Shown one piece after another: positions 50,090 through 58,323 of a stretch of 64,000 bases of DNA. The position numbers were made by a program, and so were the translations under genes. The notes under the pieces are model-generated. The model was not told the DNA's origin. It did no database searches and saw nothing but the letters and a program-made list of their open reading frames with translations. Positions within the stretch are counted from its first letter, which is position 1, and the number at the start of each line of letters is the position of its first letter. This stretch comes from Dictyobacter vulcani. Lineage in GTDB: Bacteria > Chloroflexota > Ktedonobacteria > Ktedonobacterales > Ktedonobacteraceae. The stretch lies in the NCBI RefSeq assembly GCF_008974265.1, contig NZ_BKZW01000001.1, positions 1,240,001-1,304,000 of the forward strand, read 5' to 3'.

Positions 50090-50629
50090 ATGCAGAAAGT
50101 CTACCTGCGTAAACCCAAAGCTACAGCAGACTACACGAGCCAACAACAAAATAAAATATTGCACTTTTCGCTACAGGATTCATTGCCCGCCGGCCATATC
50201 ATGGTTCTGAACACACACTTTGGAACCCTGTCATATCTGGCCTGTGATGAGATGAACATACCACGCCTCTTAAAGCAGGAGCAGTTCACCAATACCGAGA
50301 TGAGTGTCTTAATGCCACTCCTCGAACTGTTTCCCTACTATTGTCCTTATGAGGTCCTGTACGCTCACTTTTATGCCGGCGGCAAAGCCAGCGAAGCAGA
50401 TATAGTCAAAGCCCGTGAACATTTGGAAGATGCGATGGCTGAAGGCATCTGGGATCAAGAGATGCGGCCTGTCCGCTGCGCCCTCTCGCGCACCCGCCTC
50501 AAGATGCGCTCATTCAATGTCGACATCTCATCCATCCTGGCCACTGGCTACATCCTGCTGGTCACCGGCGAACCCGACGAAGAAGAAGAATACGAGGAAT
50601 CACGCAAAGCCGTTGCCGGAAGACGCTAA
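50090..50629 (+). CDS. Lone winged-helix protein resembling OmpR/PhoB effector domains
   Basis: 179 aa, ATG at 50090 behind AGGAG. Residues about 65-160 follow the pattern of the OmpR-type winged helix: FTNTEMSVLMPLLELFPYYCPYEVLYAHFYAGG (recognition region), a helical part, and CALSRTRLKMRSFNVDISSILATGYILL, matching the family ending of the LRxKL...IxTVRGxGYxL type. No receiver domain is present. The N-terminal about 60 residues are a separate strand-rich part. The acidic tail EPDEEEEYEES is unusual. It may be a DNA-binding partner of the neighbouring membrane protein. The domain call is from pattern only. Confidence 0.55.
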   Translation: MQKVYLRKPKATADYTSQQQNKILHFSLQDSLPAGHIMVLNTHFGTLSYLACDEMNIPRLLKQEQFTNTEMSVLMPLLELFPYYCPYEVLYAHFYAGGKASEADIVKAREHLEDAMAEGIWDQEMRPVRCALSRTRLKMRSFNVDISSILATGYILLVTGEPDEEEEYEESRKAVAGRR

Positions 50630-50673
50630 CGCATACACCACTCTATGTCCTCCCTGTGCTTTCTGGTTGTACG

Positions 50674-50717
50674 AACAGGACCGAGCCATATCCCACGATG
50701 GCCCGGTCCTGTTTCTG
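50674..50717 (+). terminator. Terminator after the winged-helix gene
   Basis: A 16-bp stem with one mismatch (50674-50689 and 50698-50713) followed by TTTCT. Confidence 0.75.
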
Positions 50718-50726
50718 TCTATTAAA

Positions 50727-50745
50727 GTACCGGCAGCGCTGGTAC
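50727..50745. repeat. Short member of the GTACCGGCAGCGC repeat family
   Basis: GTACCGGCAGCGCTGGTAC, itself an imperfect palindrome. It shares its first 15 nt with the copies at 55814 and 63092. Confidence 0.6.
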
Positions 50746-50774
50746 TTTGGTATCCTCGCCCATACTATGGTTTC

Positions 50775-53228
50775 TTATGAATGGCGGATCCATAAGGGTT
50801 GGATGCTTTCGACGGGTGGATCGTCGTCGAAGAGGCTGGGTTGCTGGTCGGTGCGGAAGAGTTGCTCGAAGGCTTCTTTGCTGAAGGCTTTACTGAGACG
50901 GGTCGCGTAGGAGCTGCGCAGGACCTGCACGTAGTGTTCGACATCATAATCACGGCGATCGGCGATGTCTTTGTGCGTCACTACCACGGTCTTTTTCTGG
51001 GCTGCGGGCTTGCCATCGGCCTGCTCACGCCAATCGGTCACCACGGTGGCTTCTTCGTTCTCATCGGGCAGCCAGACATAACCTCTTTTCGTACGATAGA
51101 AGCGCACACGCTCACCTATGTGCCAGTTAGTTCGGCCTGCTTTGAGCAAGGCCTCATAGGCTGGCTCCTGATGACCGTGACGGGCCGCCTGATAGGTTTC
51201 TGGAGCCTTGGAAAGCCGGACGCGGGTAGCCAGGTCCGAGGCCGGTAGCCGACGATTACGCAGGTCTGAGACGGTCTCCAGATACAGGTTGCGCACGCTG
51301 ATGATGTCGCCCACCATCGCGCATTGCAGGGCTTTACGTAAGAAGCGTTCCCCGAAGGGCTCGGACCGGCTGGAGCGTAGCGCCACGCCATGGACGAGCA
51401 GGCGATTATCATAGGTCAACAAGGCATAGTTTTTGACTTCATGACTGAGCATGGCCCGGTAGCGTCCCTCATACTCCAAGCGGATACCATCGGGGAGCGC
51501 GGAACCTATCTCATTGACCAGCGCCAATTCTTGCGCCTGCGTCCAACCTGCAGGGACAGCAAAATAGACGCCGTCGGTATCGGCTTCGATCAAGGCCATC
51601 CCGCGCTGGCGCAAGGCATCCAGGATCATATCCAGGATGCCACGACCACGGCGCGTGACTTCTCCGGCGGCCTTGCCATCGGCAAAGAGGGCCATCGAGC
51701 CGGCTCCCATGTAGCCGTAAGCGGCATTGATCAGGATTTTCATAGCGGCCTGGGTGGCGCCATGATGATTGGCCTCGATTGAACCCCGCCGCGCGATCCG
51801 CGCCTGTTCTTTATGCTCCAGCCGCAGGTCGGTCAGACGGGCCAGAATATTGAGGAAGATGCCCAGCCGATCACAGGATGGTCCGATTTGAAAGGTGCGC
51901 ATGATTGATGGATACAGCGAGGCCACATCAGCTTTCACCACCTGCTCGGCAATGCCTGCCGCGAAGAGATGGACGGCCCCACCTTCGTGCATACCATCCT
52001 CGGCGCTACTCTGGGCCGCCTGATACGGCAGGGCAGCGCCACGCTTGAGATAGCTGCGCACCAGGATCGGCTCCAGAATCCCCATAGCTGGACCCGCCGA
52101 GGCCAGCCGCTCATAGCGCCTGGGTGCCATCCCGGACAAAGCAAAAGGGGCTCCCAGCAGGCGACGCGAGAGTCCATCTACCTCCCGTACATCATCCATA
52201 GCATAGTGCCGCACACGCTCAGGATTGTTCTGGTAGGTCTCAAAAATATCCGCGCCTTCGATATAGACGCGTTTGGATGAGGCCAGGCCGAAATATTTGG
52301 CCACTTCTTTCAAGCCATAACTGGGTATATCGCGCACCACAAAATCGTGCCGCCGCACCGCATCCAGCGTATCAATCAATTCGCGACCCGCCACACTATA
52401 ACGGTTACGCTTACGCGCGTCCGGACCAACAGCCAGCGTCTCCTGATAGCTATCCAATATCATCGATCCGCCCTCGCGCCCGATCTCCAGCGGGACCCGA
52501 TGCACGACTGCGCGATGCTCCAGAAAAGGCAGGTCAAAACCAAACAGGTTATGGTTTTCGATCACATCAGGATCCCGCTCACGAATGAGCGCGCACAACT
52601 CATAGATCAGGTACGCCTCTTCTTCGGGCGTGGCGGCCTCCAGGATACGCTCAAAGCCACGATTATCATGGATTGCTACCAGAAAGATACGTCCACGGTG
52701 TGGATCGAGGGCCGTGGTTTCCAGGTCAAATTGCAGGCGGTGCAGATCATTATAGGTCAGCCCACGAAAATAGACCTTGCCACTCCCCATCAAATATTGT
52801 TCCACCGGCCCGACCCGATAATACGCATCACCCAGTTCACCGATCGTGTTATAGGGACGCCGCAAACGGTGGCCCGCTCCTTCGAGGATGGCTCGTTCCA
52901 GCGTACGCGAGTCACGCGCAAACAGCAGATAGCGATAAGACGGCTCGGCCCCCTCCAACTCACGATAGCGCAGGGTGACCTTATGGCCAACGTGCTCATT
53001 ATAGGGCTGCAAAGCAGGACCAAGATACGCGACATCCTGCAACGACGTTGCAAGCACCCAGGGCCGGTACCGTTCAGTTGAACGCACAATCGTATCCCCG
53101 ACGCGCCGCCACACCAGCGCCCGCCCATCTCGATGCGCCCAGACAGAGACAATCCCTGGCGTAGTATTCCAGCCAAAGAGGTACTCATCCTCGGTCTCTA
53201 TGGGTATAGGATCAGTTGGTGCTTGCAT
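50775..53228 (-). CDS. Family B DNA polymerase (Pol II-like)
   Basis: About 817 aa from the ATG at 53228 with GGGAG upstream; the open frame extends to 53300. The 3'-5' exonuclease is complete: FDLET (Exo I), NHNLFGFDLPFL (Exo II), YAMDD (Exo III). Polymerase motifs are ADVASLYPSIM (A), KILINAAYGYMG (B) and EADTDGVYF (C, with both catalytic Asp). The C-terminus has QPSLFDD, a good match to beta-clamp-binding peptides. It is likely a repair or translesion polymerase like E. coli Pol II. No phage genes surround it. Confidence 0.93.
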   Translation of the reverse strand: MQAPTDPIPIETEDEYLFGWNTTPGIVSVWAHRDGRALVWRRVGDTIVRSTERYRPWVLATSLQDVAYLGPALQPYNEHVGHKVTLRYRELEGAEPSYRYLLFARDSRTLERAILEGAGHRLRRPYNTIGELGDAYYRVGPVEQYLMGSGKVYFRGLTYNDLHRLQFDLETTALDPHRGRIFLVAIHDNRGFERILEAATPEEEAYLIYELCALIRERDPDVIENHNLFGFDLPFLEHRAVVHRVPLEIGREGGSMILDSYQETLAVGPDARKRNRYSVAGRELIDTLDAVRRHDFVVRDIPSYGLKEVAKYFGLASSKRVYIEGADIFETYQNNPERVRHYAMDDVREVDGLSRRLLGAPFALSGMAPRRYERLASAGPAMGILEPILVRSYLKRGAALPYQAAQSSAEDGMHEGGAVHLFAAGIAEQVVKADVASLYPSIMRTFQIGPSCDRLGIFLNILARLTDLRLEHKEQARIARRGSIEANHHGATQAAMKILINAAYGYMGAGSMALFADGKAAGEVTRRGRGILDMILDALRQRGMALIEADTDGVYFAVPAGWTQAQELALVNEIGSALPDGIRLEYEGRYRAMLSHEVKNYALLTYDNRLLVHGVALRSSRSEPFGERFLRKALQCAMVGDIISVRNLYLETVSDLRNRRLPASDLATRVRLSKAPETYQAARHGHQEPAYEALLKAGRTNWHIGERVRFYRTKRGYVWLPDENEEATVVTDWREQADGKPAAQKKTVVVTHKDIADRRDYDVEHYVQVLRSSYATRLSKAFSKEAFEQLFRTDQQPSLFDDDPPVESIQPLWIRHS

Positions 53229-53371
53229 AGATAAATACGCACTCCCGCTTGCATGTAATTGAGGGTCAATACAGCATAAAAAAACGTTTGTTCTAATCAT
53301 AACATGAGATAATCATCCGAGGCAAGCTTCAACACGTACTTCATTCTATTCGCGAGGCAATACACCCTTGC

Positions 53372-54439
53372 TTATACTTCTCCTGCATGTCGATGCTGTA
53401 ACAGTTCTGCCAGGTAGCCAGCCACCTTGTTTTGTCCACTATCGCTGGGATGAATACCATCGGTAAAATCGGACGAACCAGGTGTAAGCCAGCCAGTCGT
53501 ATCAACATAGAAGACATTATGATCGCCGGACGCATTGAGCATATAAACAGCCGCCCGCGTCGGCAATTCCATATACCCTGAGAAGGTCCGCATCACATAA
53601 ATAGCTGTATTGGGGTAGCGCTGACGCAGATTCTGGATAAAACCCAGATATGACAATTCAAACGCGGGCGCAGATTGTCCGTGATTATAATCATTGGTTC
53701 CCAGATTAATCACCACCGCGTCCGGTGTATAACGCTTACTATCCCATAATGGAGAATCGGGATACTGAATGGTCTGCATCTTAAAAAACTGGGTATCCAT
53801 ACCGGTACAGGAAGGGGCCGTGGAGCTCAGACAGATACCCGAGGTAGCGATCTGCACATGCTCTACCCCTAATTTTTCACCCGTCAACCAGGCATAGCTG
53901 GAGAGCGCATTCAACCTATCTGAATAACCGGCAGTAATCGAATCACCCACAAACTCGATCACGTCGGACGAGGTGGTGGGCATGATGATACTGGCACCCG
54001 GATCAAGCACCAATCCCTGAAAGTGCATACTGGTCCATTCAGAGCCACTGGCCACGCGTAGCGTATGCTTGCCCGCCGCCAGCGGCCGTGGCGTCAGATT
54101 TACCAGTCCATTAACGCCATGATAAGAAATATCCGCTCCACCATCGATGCTGATAAAGAGTTCAGCCTTCTCAGCCAATCGCAGCCTGATATGCTGACCA
54201 CTAAACGCCGTCTTAAAATAGGCCCCCCCCCAGTAGCTGACAAACTCCTTCAGATTAGAGGTATCCCAGCGCCCATAATATTTAATATCAGCACTGATGG
54301 GGGGAATCTTTTTTGGCAATATGCCTGGCACTGGCTGATGCTGCCTCTGCCACGCATACAATGTATAAATGATCGCCACAATCAGCACCACAATCACCAG
54401 CACAATCACACTATAACGCCTCATTGACCTCAGCCACAT
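53372..54439 (-). CDS. Membrane-anchored SGNH/GDSL hydrolase, carbohydrate esterase 2-like
   Basis: 355 aa. One N-terminal membrane helix (about 11-30) anchors it with the catalytic part outside. Residues about 50-150 form a beta-rich, CE2-type N-terminal domain (WGGAYFKTAFSG, HTLRVASGSEW). The SGNH domain has FVGDSITAGYS (nucleophile Ser), INLGTNDY (Gly/Asn blocks) and DGIHPSDSGQ (Asp-x-x-His). CE2 enzymes deacetylate xylan and other glycans. A nine-C run at 54223-54231 keeps the frame. Confidence 0.9.
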   Translation of the reverse strand: MWLRSMRRYSVIVLVIVVLIVAIIYTLYAWQRQHQPVPGILPKKIPPISADIKYYGRWDTSNLKEFVSYWGGAYFKTAFSGQHIRLRLAEKAELFISIDGGADISYHGVNGLVNLTPRPLAAGKHTLRVASGSEWTSMHFQGLVLDPGASIIMPTTSSDVIEFVGDSITAGYSDRLNALSSYAWLTGEKLGVEHVQIATSGICLSSTAPSCTGMDTQFFKMQTIQYPDSPLWDSKRYTPDAVVINLGTNDYNHGQSAPAFELSYLGFIQNLRQRYPNTAIYVMRTFSGYMELPTRAAVYMLNASGDHNVFYVDTTGWLTPGSSDFTDGIHPSDSGQNKVAGYLAELLQHRHAGEV

Positions 54440-54493
54440 AAAACCACCCCTCTCTATTTCTCACTTCCATTGTACCCACCAAACCTGCATATC

Positions 54494-55756
54494 TTATTGC
54501 AAATGCTGGCGAAACTCGTCTAAGGCGATGACCTGTCTGGTCAGGCGGGCCTCTTCTGCGGCAAAGGCCATCAAATGACTCTGGACCGAGGTGGCGGCCG
54601 AGGTACGACCGACCTGCTGACCATCCTGCTGCACCAGGCGCACAAAGTCACGCATCAAACCAAAATCACCACCACCGTGTCCAGCTGTGCCCTCGACACT
54701 CGGAAAGGTGATCACCTTGCGCGCTTTACTGGCAAAGTCGATAACTTCAATTTCACCTTTCTCCATCGCCCCTCGGATCTCCCCCTTAGTACCCATCAAC
54801 TTGATAGTACGTTCGCAGTTCTCGGTAAAGGCGCACATCGTAAAGACTGCGGTGACCTGATTGGCGAACTCAAGATTCACCACCTGATGATCCACCACAT
54901 TATTATCACAATGATAGACACAGCGCCCATAAGGTCCCTCTTGCAAGGCTTGCAAGCGCGCGGCATAGCTGTGATCCTCGCTGATAGTGCTGGCTGGCCA
55001 GCTGGTGTTTTCAGTCAAATAGTGTCTGGGTGCATAATACAGACAGCTATCAGCGACAGGACATCCATCCAGACAGCGCTCCGGGGCTCCCTCGGGAGCG
55101 TTCTCGGCGGTAAAGTGGGTCAGGGTACCAAATGAGGAGATATGTTGACAGTCGGCCCCAGCCAGCCAGAGCAGGATGTCCATATCATGACAGGACTTGG
55201 CCAGGATCATGGGACTGGATTGCTGGGAGTTGCGCCAGTTGCCACGGACGTAGCTGTGGGCATAGTGCCAGTAGGCCACGTTTTCGTTGTGCTGAATAGA
55301 GATCAGGCGACCAATCTCTCCTTGATCCAGCAGTTGTTTGATGGTGGTAAAAAAGTTGGTGAAACGCAATACATGACAGATTGAGAAGATGCGCTCATGC
55401 TTCTCAGCACAGGCTCCCAGTTCCAGGCATTCACGGGGATCAGGTGACATCGGTTTCTCTAGTAAGACATGATAGCCCGCTTCCAAAGCTGCCATGGCCG
55501 GTTCATAATGCATTGAATCTTGCGTACAGACCAGTAGCGCATCAGCCTGCCTGGGCTGCGCCAGCAGTTCGCGCCAATCAGCATAACAATTCTCATCAGC
55601 CAGACCATGGGCCAGTTGGAAACTTGTGCGCCGCTCAGACTTTGCATCAGCAACCGCCACAAATTCAACCTCATGAGGAAATTTCAACGCATATTGCGCA
55701 TAACAATTCATTCCTCGCTGTCCGGCTCCGATTAAAGCCATCGTCACTTTTTTCAT
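54494..55756 (-). CDS. Gfo/Idh/MocA-family NAD(P)-dependent oxidoreductase
   Basis: About 420 aa from the ATG at 55756 (GGGAG twelve nt upstream). The N-terminal Rossmann fold begins MALIGAGQRGMNCYA, with the family motif HVLLEKPMSPDP (EKP) near residue 94 and the C-terminal alpha/beta domain from about 125. Cysteine-rich PERCLDGCPVADSC (about 230-243) suggests a bound metal or disulphide region. Likely to oxidise or reduce a sugar or cyclitol. It is adjacent to the SGNH esterase on the same strand, hinting at glycan use. Confidence 0.9.
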   Translation of the reverse strand: MKKVTMALIGAGQRGMNCYAQYALKFPHEVEFVAVADAKSERRTSFQLAHGLADENCYADWRELLAQPRQADALLVCTQDSMHYEPAMAALEAGYHVLLEKPMSPDPRECLELGACAEKHERIFSICHVLRFTNFFTTIKQLLDQGEIGRLISIQHNENVAYWHYAHSYVRGNWRNSQQSSPMILAKSCHDMDILLWLAGADCQHISSFGTLTHFTAENAPEGAPERCLDGCPVADSCLYYAPRHYLTENTSWPASTISEDHSYAARLQALQEGPYGRCVYHCDNNVVDHQVVNLEFANQVTAVFTMCAFTENCERTIKLMGTKGEIRGAMEKGEIEVIDFASKARKVITFPSVEGTAGHGGGDFGLMRDFVRLVQQDGQQVGRTSAATSVQSHLMAFAAEEARLTRQVIALDEFRQHLQ

Positions 55757-55813
55757 GGCATTTGCTCCCTTCTCAAACGTCGAACACATCTATCAAGCTC
55801 TATTATACCAGCC

Positions 55814-55972
55814 GTACCGGCAGCGCTCGTCGCTGCGACCTCTCCGTTCGTGCTGTGTAACGTTGTCTGGGATCATTCAAGACCAACATGGGGAGCAGGC
55901 ACCCGTACGGTTTCGGACGGGTGATGGTCTTCGCTGCCAGGAACATGATCAGACGCGACAAAGCCACAGCGC
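55814..55972. repeat. Foldback copy of the GTACCGGCAGCGC repeat family
   Basis: The 32-nt core at 55814-55845 is nearly identical to the one at 63092-63123. Beyond it, AAGACCA...TGGTCTT and CACCCGT...ACGGGTG form a nested hairpin (about 55879-55931). The sequence GGTTTCGGACG is shared with the 44.6 kb element. It fills the gap between the oxidoreductase and histidine kinase genes. Confidence 0.7.
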
Positions 55973-55984
55973 TGATCGCTGCAG

Positions 55985-57193
55985 CTACAAGGGTAACTCA
56001 ACAAAGAAGGTACTGCCATGACCAGGCTCAGACTCACACCAGATACGTCCTCCATGTCGTTCGACGATATCTTTGGTGATCGCTAAACCCAGGCCCAGGC
56101 CGCGCTTCGAGGAAGATTGCGCATCAGGGGTACGGTAAAATGTCTCAAAAATCTGCTGCTGCTGATCCTTCGCGATGCCCCGGCCATGGTCCTGCACCGA
56201 GATCAATACATGCGTGGCCTCTGCCTGCAGTTTAACGTCAACGGTACTTCGCTCCGGCGAATATTTCAGGGCATTGCTGATCAGGTTGGTCATAACCTGG
56301 GTCAAGCGATCCGCATCCGCATTAATACACACGGGTTCAGCTGGTACTTCAAAAGTGATGTGGCGCTCAGAAAGTAATTTGTGATCATCAATCACATCCT
56401 GGCAGAGAGATGTCAAATTACAGACGCGCTTGTTCAGGACCACTTTGCCAGCACGCATACTACTGACGTCCAGCAGTTCCTCGATCAAGATAGTCAGGCG
56501 ACCAGTCTGATCATTGATCCGCTCTAATGTGGTCGCGATCCCATCCATATCGACGGTTTTTTTCTGGTGCGAGATGCGCCGCAACATCAGCTGCGCCTGC
56601 CCACGAATCGTGGTGACGGGTGTCTTGAGCTCATGCGAGGCAATCGACAAAAAGCGGTCCTTCATTTGATTGGCATCTTCAAGTTGCTTATTGGTTTCCT
56701 CTAACTCCCGGGCATATAATTGCAGTTCCAGTTCGGTGGCCAGCGCCTGGAAACGGGCGCGCTCACGCTGGGCGGTAATCAGAGCAATAATCAGTCCAGA
56801 ACCAATAAAGGGTACTATTTGCAAGCTATCACGCCAGTTGGTGAGATCATAACCAATCGTGGGATAGACAAAGAAATAGTAGAGGGCCGCTGAATTGAGC
56901 AGGATCGACCAGATGGCGGGTCCAGCACCCCAGAAGAGGGCCACAAATAAAATAGAGATGACACAAAAGGTGCTGGGGAAAAAGAATTGCCCGAACATTT
57001 TCGCAACATAGATCGTACAGATCAACACTGCTGCAGTGACCGGTATAGTGACCAGATAGCCAATAAATGGAGAACGCCATTTAGGGACATTAGCTATATA
57101 GTCTTTGCGTAACTGTGTCCGTTGGGCCAGCGTCATCCGCCGATAGCGCCGGCCTCGCTTATCAGTATATGTATCGCCATGAGCTAGTCTCAT
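55985..57193 (-). CDS. Sensor histidine kinase with DUF4118-type membrane domain
   Basis: About 402 aa from the Met at 57193. Four membrane helices (about 45-140) of the KdpD-like DUF4118 type include FFFPSTFCVISILFVALFWG. A short coiled coil leads to the dimerisation/phosphoacceptor helix SIASHELKTPVTTIRGQAQ (His about 185), and the ATPase has DADRLTQVMTNLISNALKYS (N box), VQDHGRGIA (G1) and GLGLGLAITKDIVERHGG (G2). No response regulator gene is adjacent, so it is an orphan kinase. It follows the MBL gene on the same strand. Confidence 0.93.
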   Translation of the reverse strand: MRLAHGDTYTDKRGRRYRRMTLAQRTQLRKDYIANVPKWRSPFIGYLVTIPVTAAVLICTIYVAKMFGQFFFPSTFCVISILFVALFWGAGPAIWSILLNSAALYYFFVYPTIGYDLTNWRDSLQIVPFIGSGLIIALITAQRERARFQALATELELQLYARELEETNKQLEDANQMKDRFLSIASHELKTPVTTIRGQAQLMLRRISHQKKTVDMDGIATTLERINDQTGRLTILIEELLDVSSMRAGKVVLNKRVCNLTSLCQDVIDDHKLLSERHITFEVPAEPVCINADADRLTQVMTNLISNALKYSPERSTVDVKLQAEATHVLISVQDHGRGIAKDQQQQIFETFYRTPDAQSSSKRGLGLGLAITKDIVERHGGRIWCESEPGHGSTFFVELPL

Positions 57194-57319
57194 GCTTAAA
57201 TCCACTTCCTCTCGCAACCAGATCAACAAGAGCGGGCATGTTCCTCCACTGATTCCGCGCTACCACGAAAGTCCAGTGGCTGCTAAGACCTGCCTGACTC
57301 CTCTCTCTTCCACAGCTGC

Positions 57320-58303
57320 TTATACAGTATGGGTCTGTAATCGTCTTTGCTCGATAGTCATAAATGACTCTTGCAATTGACCATCATGCATACCAATCAT
57401 AGCTATTTCCGGATGCCTCCGGGAAAAATGGTGTAAATCAATCAGGGTCTGCCTGGCCGTTGCATCGTCGCTGGTAACCATTGACCAGAGAATAGGATGC
57501 ATGGTGGCCGGCTCGGCATAGTTATTTGAGAGCCAGGCCGCATCGCCAACCAGAAAGACGCGTGAGCCATGGGCCCGATTAATAAACATGCCTACCTGCC
57601 CGGGCGTATGCCCTGGCAAGGGGACCAGCACAATTGATCCATCGCCAAACATATCATAACTACAGCGGAAACCCTCATAGGCGGGTCCGGTAAAGTCTAA
57701 TAAGTTGACAGGATTATTCGATAATAAACGCCTTACCAGACCCTGATTCTTTTCTAACAGGCCCTGGCTGGCAAAATCATATTCAACCCGGTTGACGTGC
57801 AAAGGGACTCCTGGCAGGTCGGGGATACCGGCCACGTGATCCCAATGGAGATGTGATAAAAGTGCGAAATCCAGATCAGAGGGTTGCAGCTGCAGTCGCT
57901 CCAGATGCGCGCACAACGGTTTTTCCAGCTTGAAACGTCCCACGGTATTGCTAAATATGAAAGACTGATCCAACATAAATAAAGGAATATCGGCGCAGAG
58001 GCCAGTATCATACAGAAACGTTGCTTGCGGATGCCGGATCAGTACGGCACCATAAGCAATCGTGCGCGGAGTCAACGAAAGCGAGCCACGTACCGCAATA
58101 CACTCTGGAATAACAGTGCTTCCACAGCGTAAAAAAGTGATATCAATCTCTGGCAAGTTCTGCAGAGGCATGGTTGCTTCCACAGGACGCTCATAGAGCA
58201 ACTCGGTCCCAAATGGCCGGGGCAGAAAACTTTTGACGGTCGTCCCCAGGGCCACTGAACCAAGCGCAATTCCTCCTAGCGTTAACCAGTTACGTAGCTT
58301 CAT
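57320..58303 (-). CDS. MBL-fold metallo-hydrolase
   Basis: About 327 aa from the ATG at 58303 with AGAAGGAAC upstream; the longer open frame overlaps the upstream kinase gene. An N-terminal hydrophobic segment (about 5-22) may be a signal or anchor. The metal motif SHLHWDH (HxHxDH) is near residue 157, with further ligand regions PLPGHTPGQVG and VGDAAW. It resembles lactonase-type (AHL-like) enzymes; substrate unknown. Encoded 20 nt downstream of a histidine kinase, probably co-transcribed. Confidence 0.9.
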   Translation of the reverse strand: MKLRNWLTLGGIALGSVALGTTVKSFLPRPFGTELLYERPVEATMPLQNLPEIDITFLRCGSTVIPECIAVRGSLSLTPRTIAYGAVLIRHPQATFLYDTGLCADIPLFMLDQSFIFSNTVGRFKLEKPLCAHLERLQLQPSDLDFALLSHLHWDHVAGIPDLPGVPLHVNRVEYDFASQGLLEKNQGLVRRLLSNNPVNLLDFTGPAYEGFRCSYDMFGDGSIVLVPLPGHTPGQVGMFINRAHGSRVFLVGDAAWLSNNYAEPATMHPILWSMVTSDDATARQTLIDLHHFSRRHPEIAMIGMHDGQLQESFMTIEQRRLQTHTV

Positions 58304-58323
58304 AAATGTTCCTTCTACATGTA

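Noticed and set aside
49792..50112. 106-codon frame between the membrane protein and the winged-helix gene
   Set aside because: Overlaps the start of the next gene, lacks a ribosome site and has no domain-like pattern.
50775..53228. Prophage region suggested by the family-B polymerase
   Set aside because: No capsid, tail, integrase or lysis genes are present around it.
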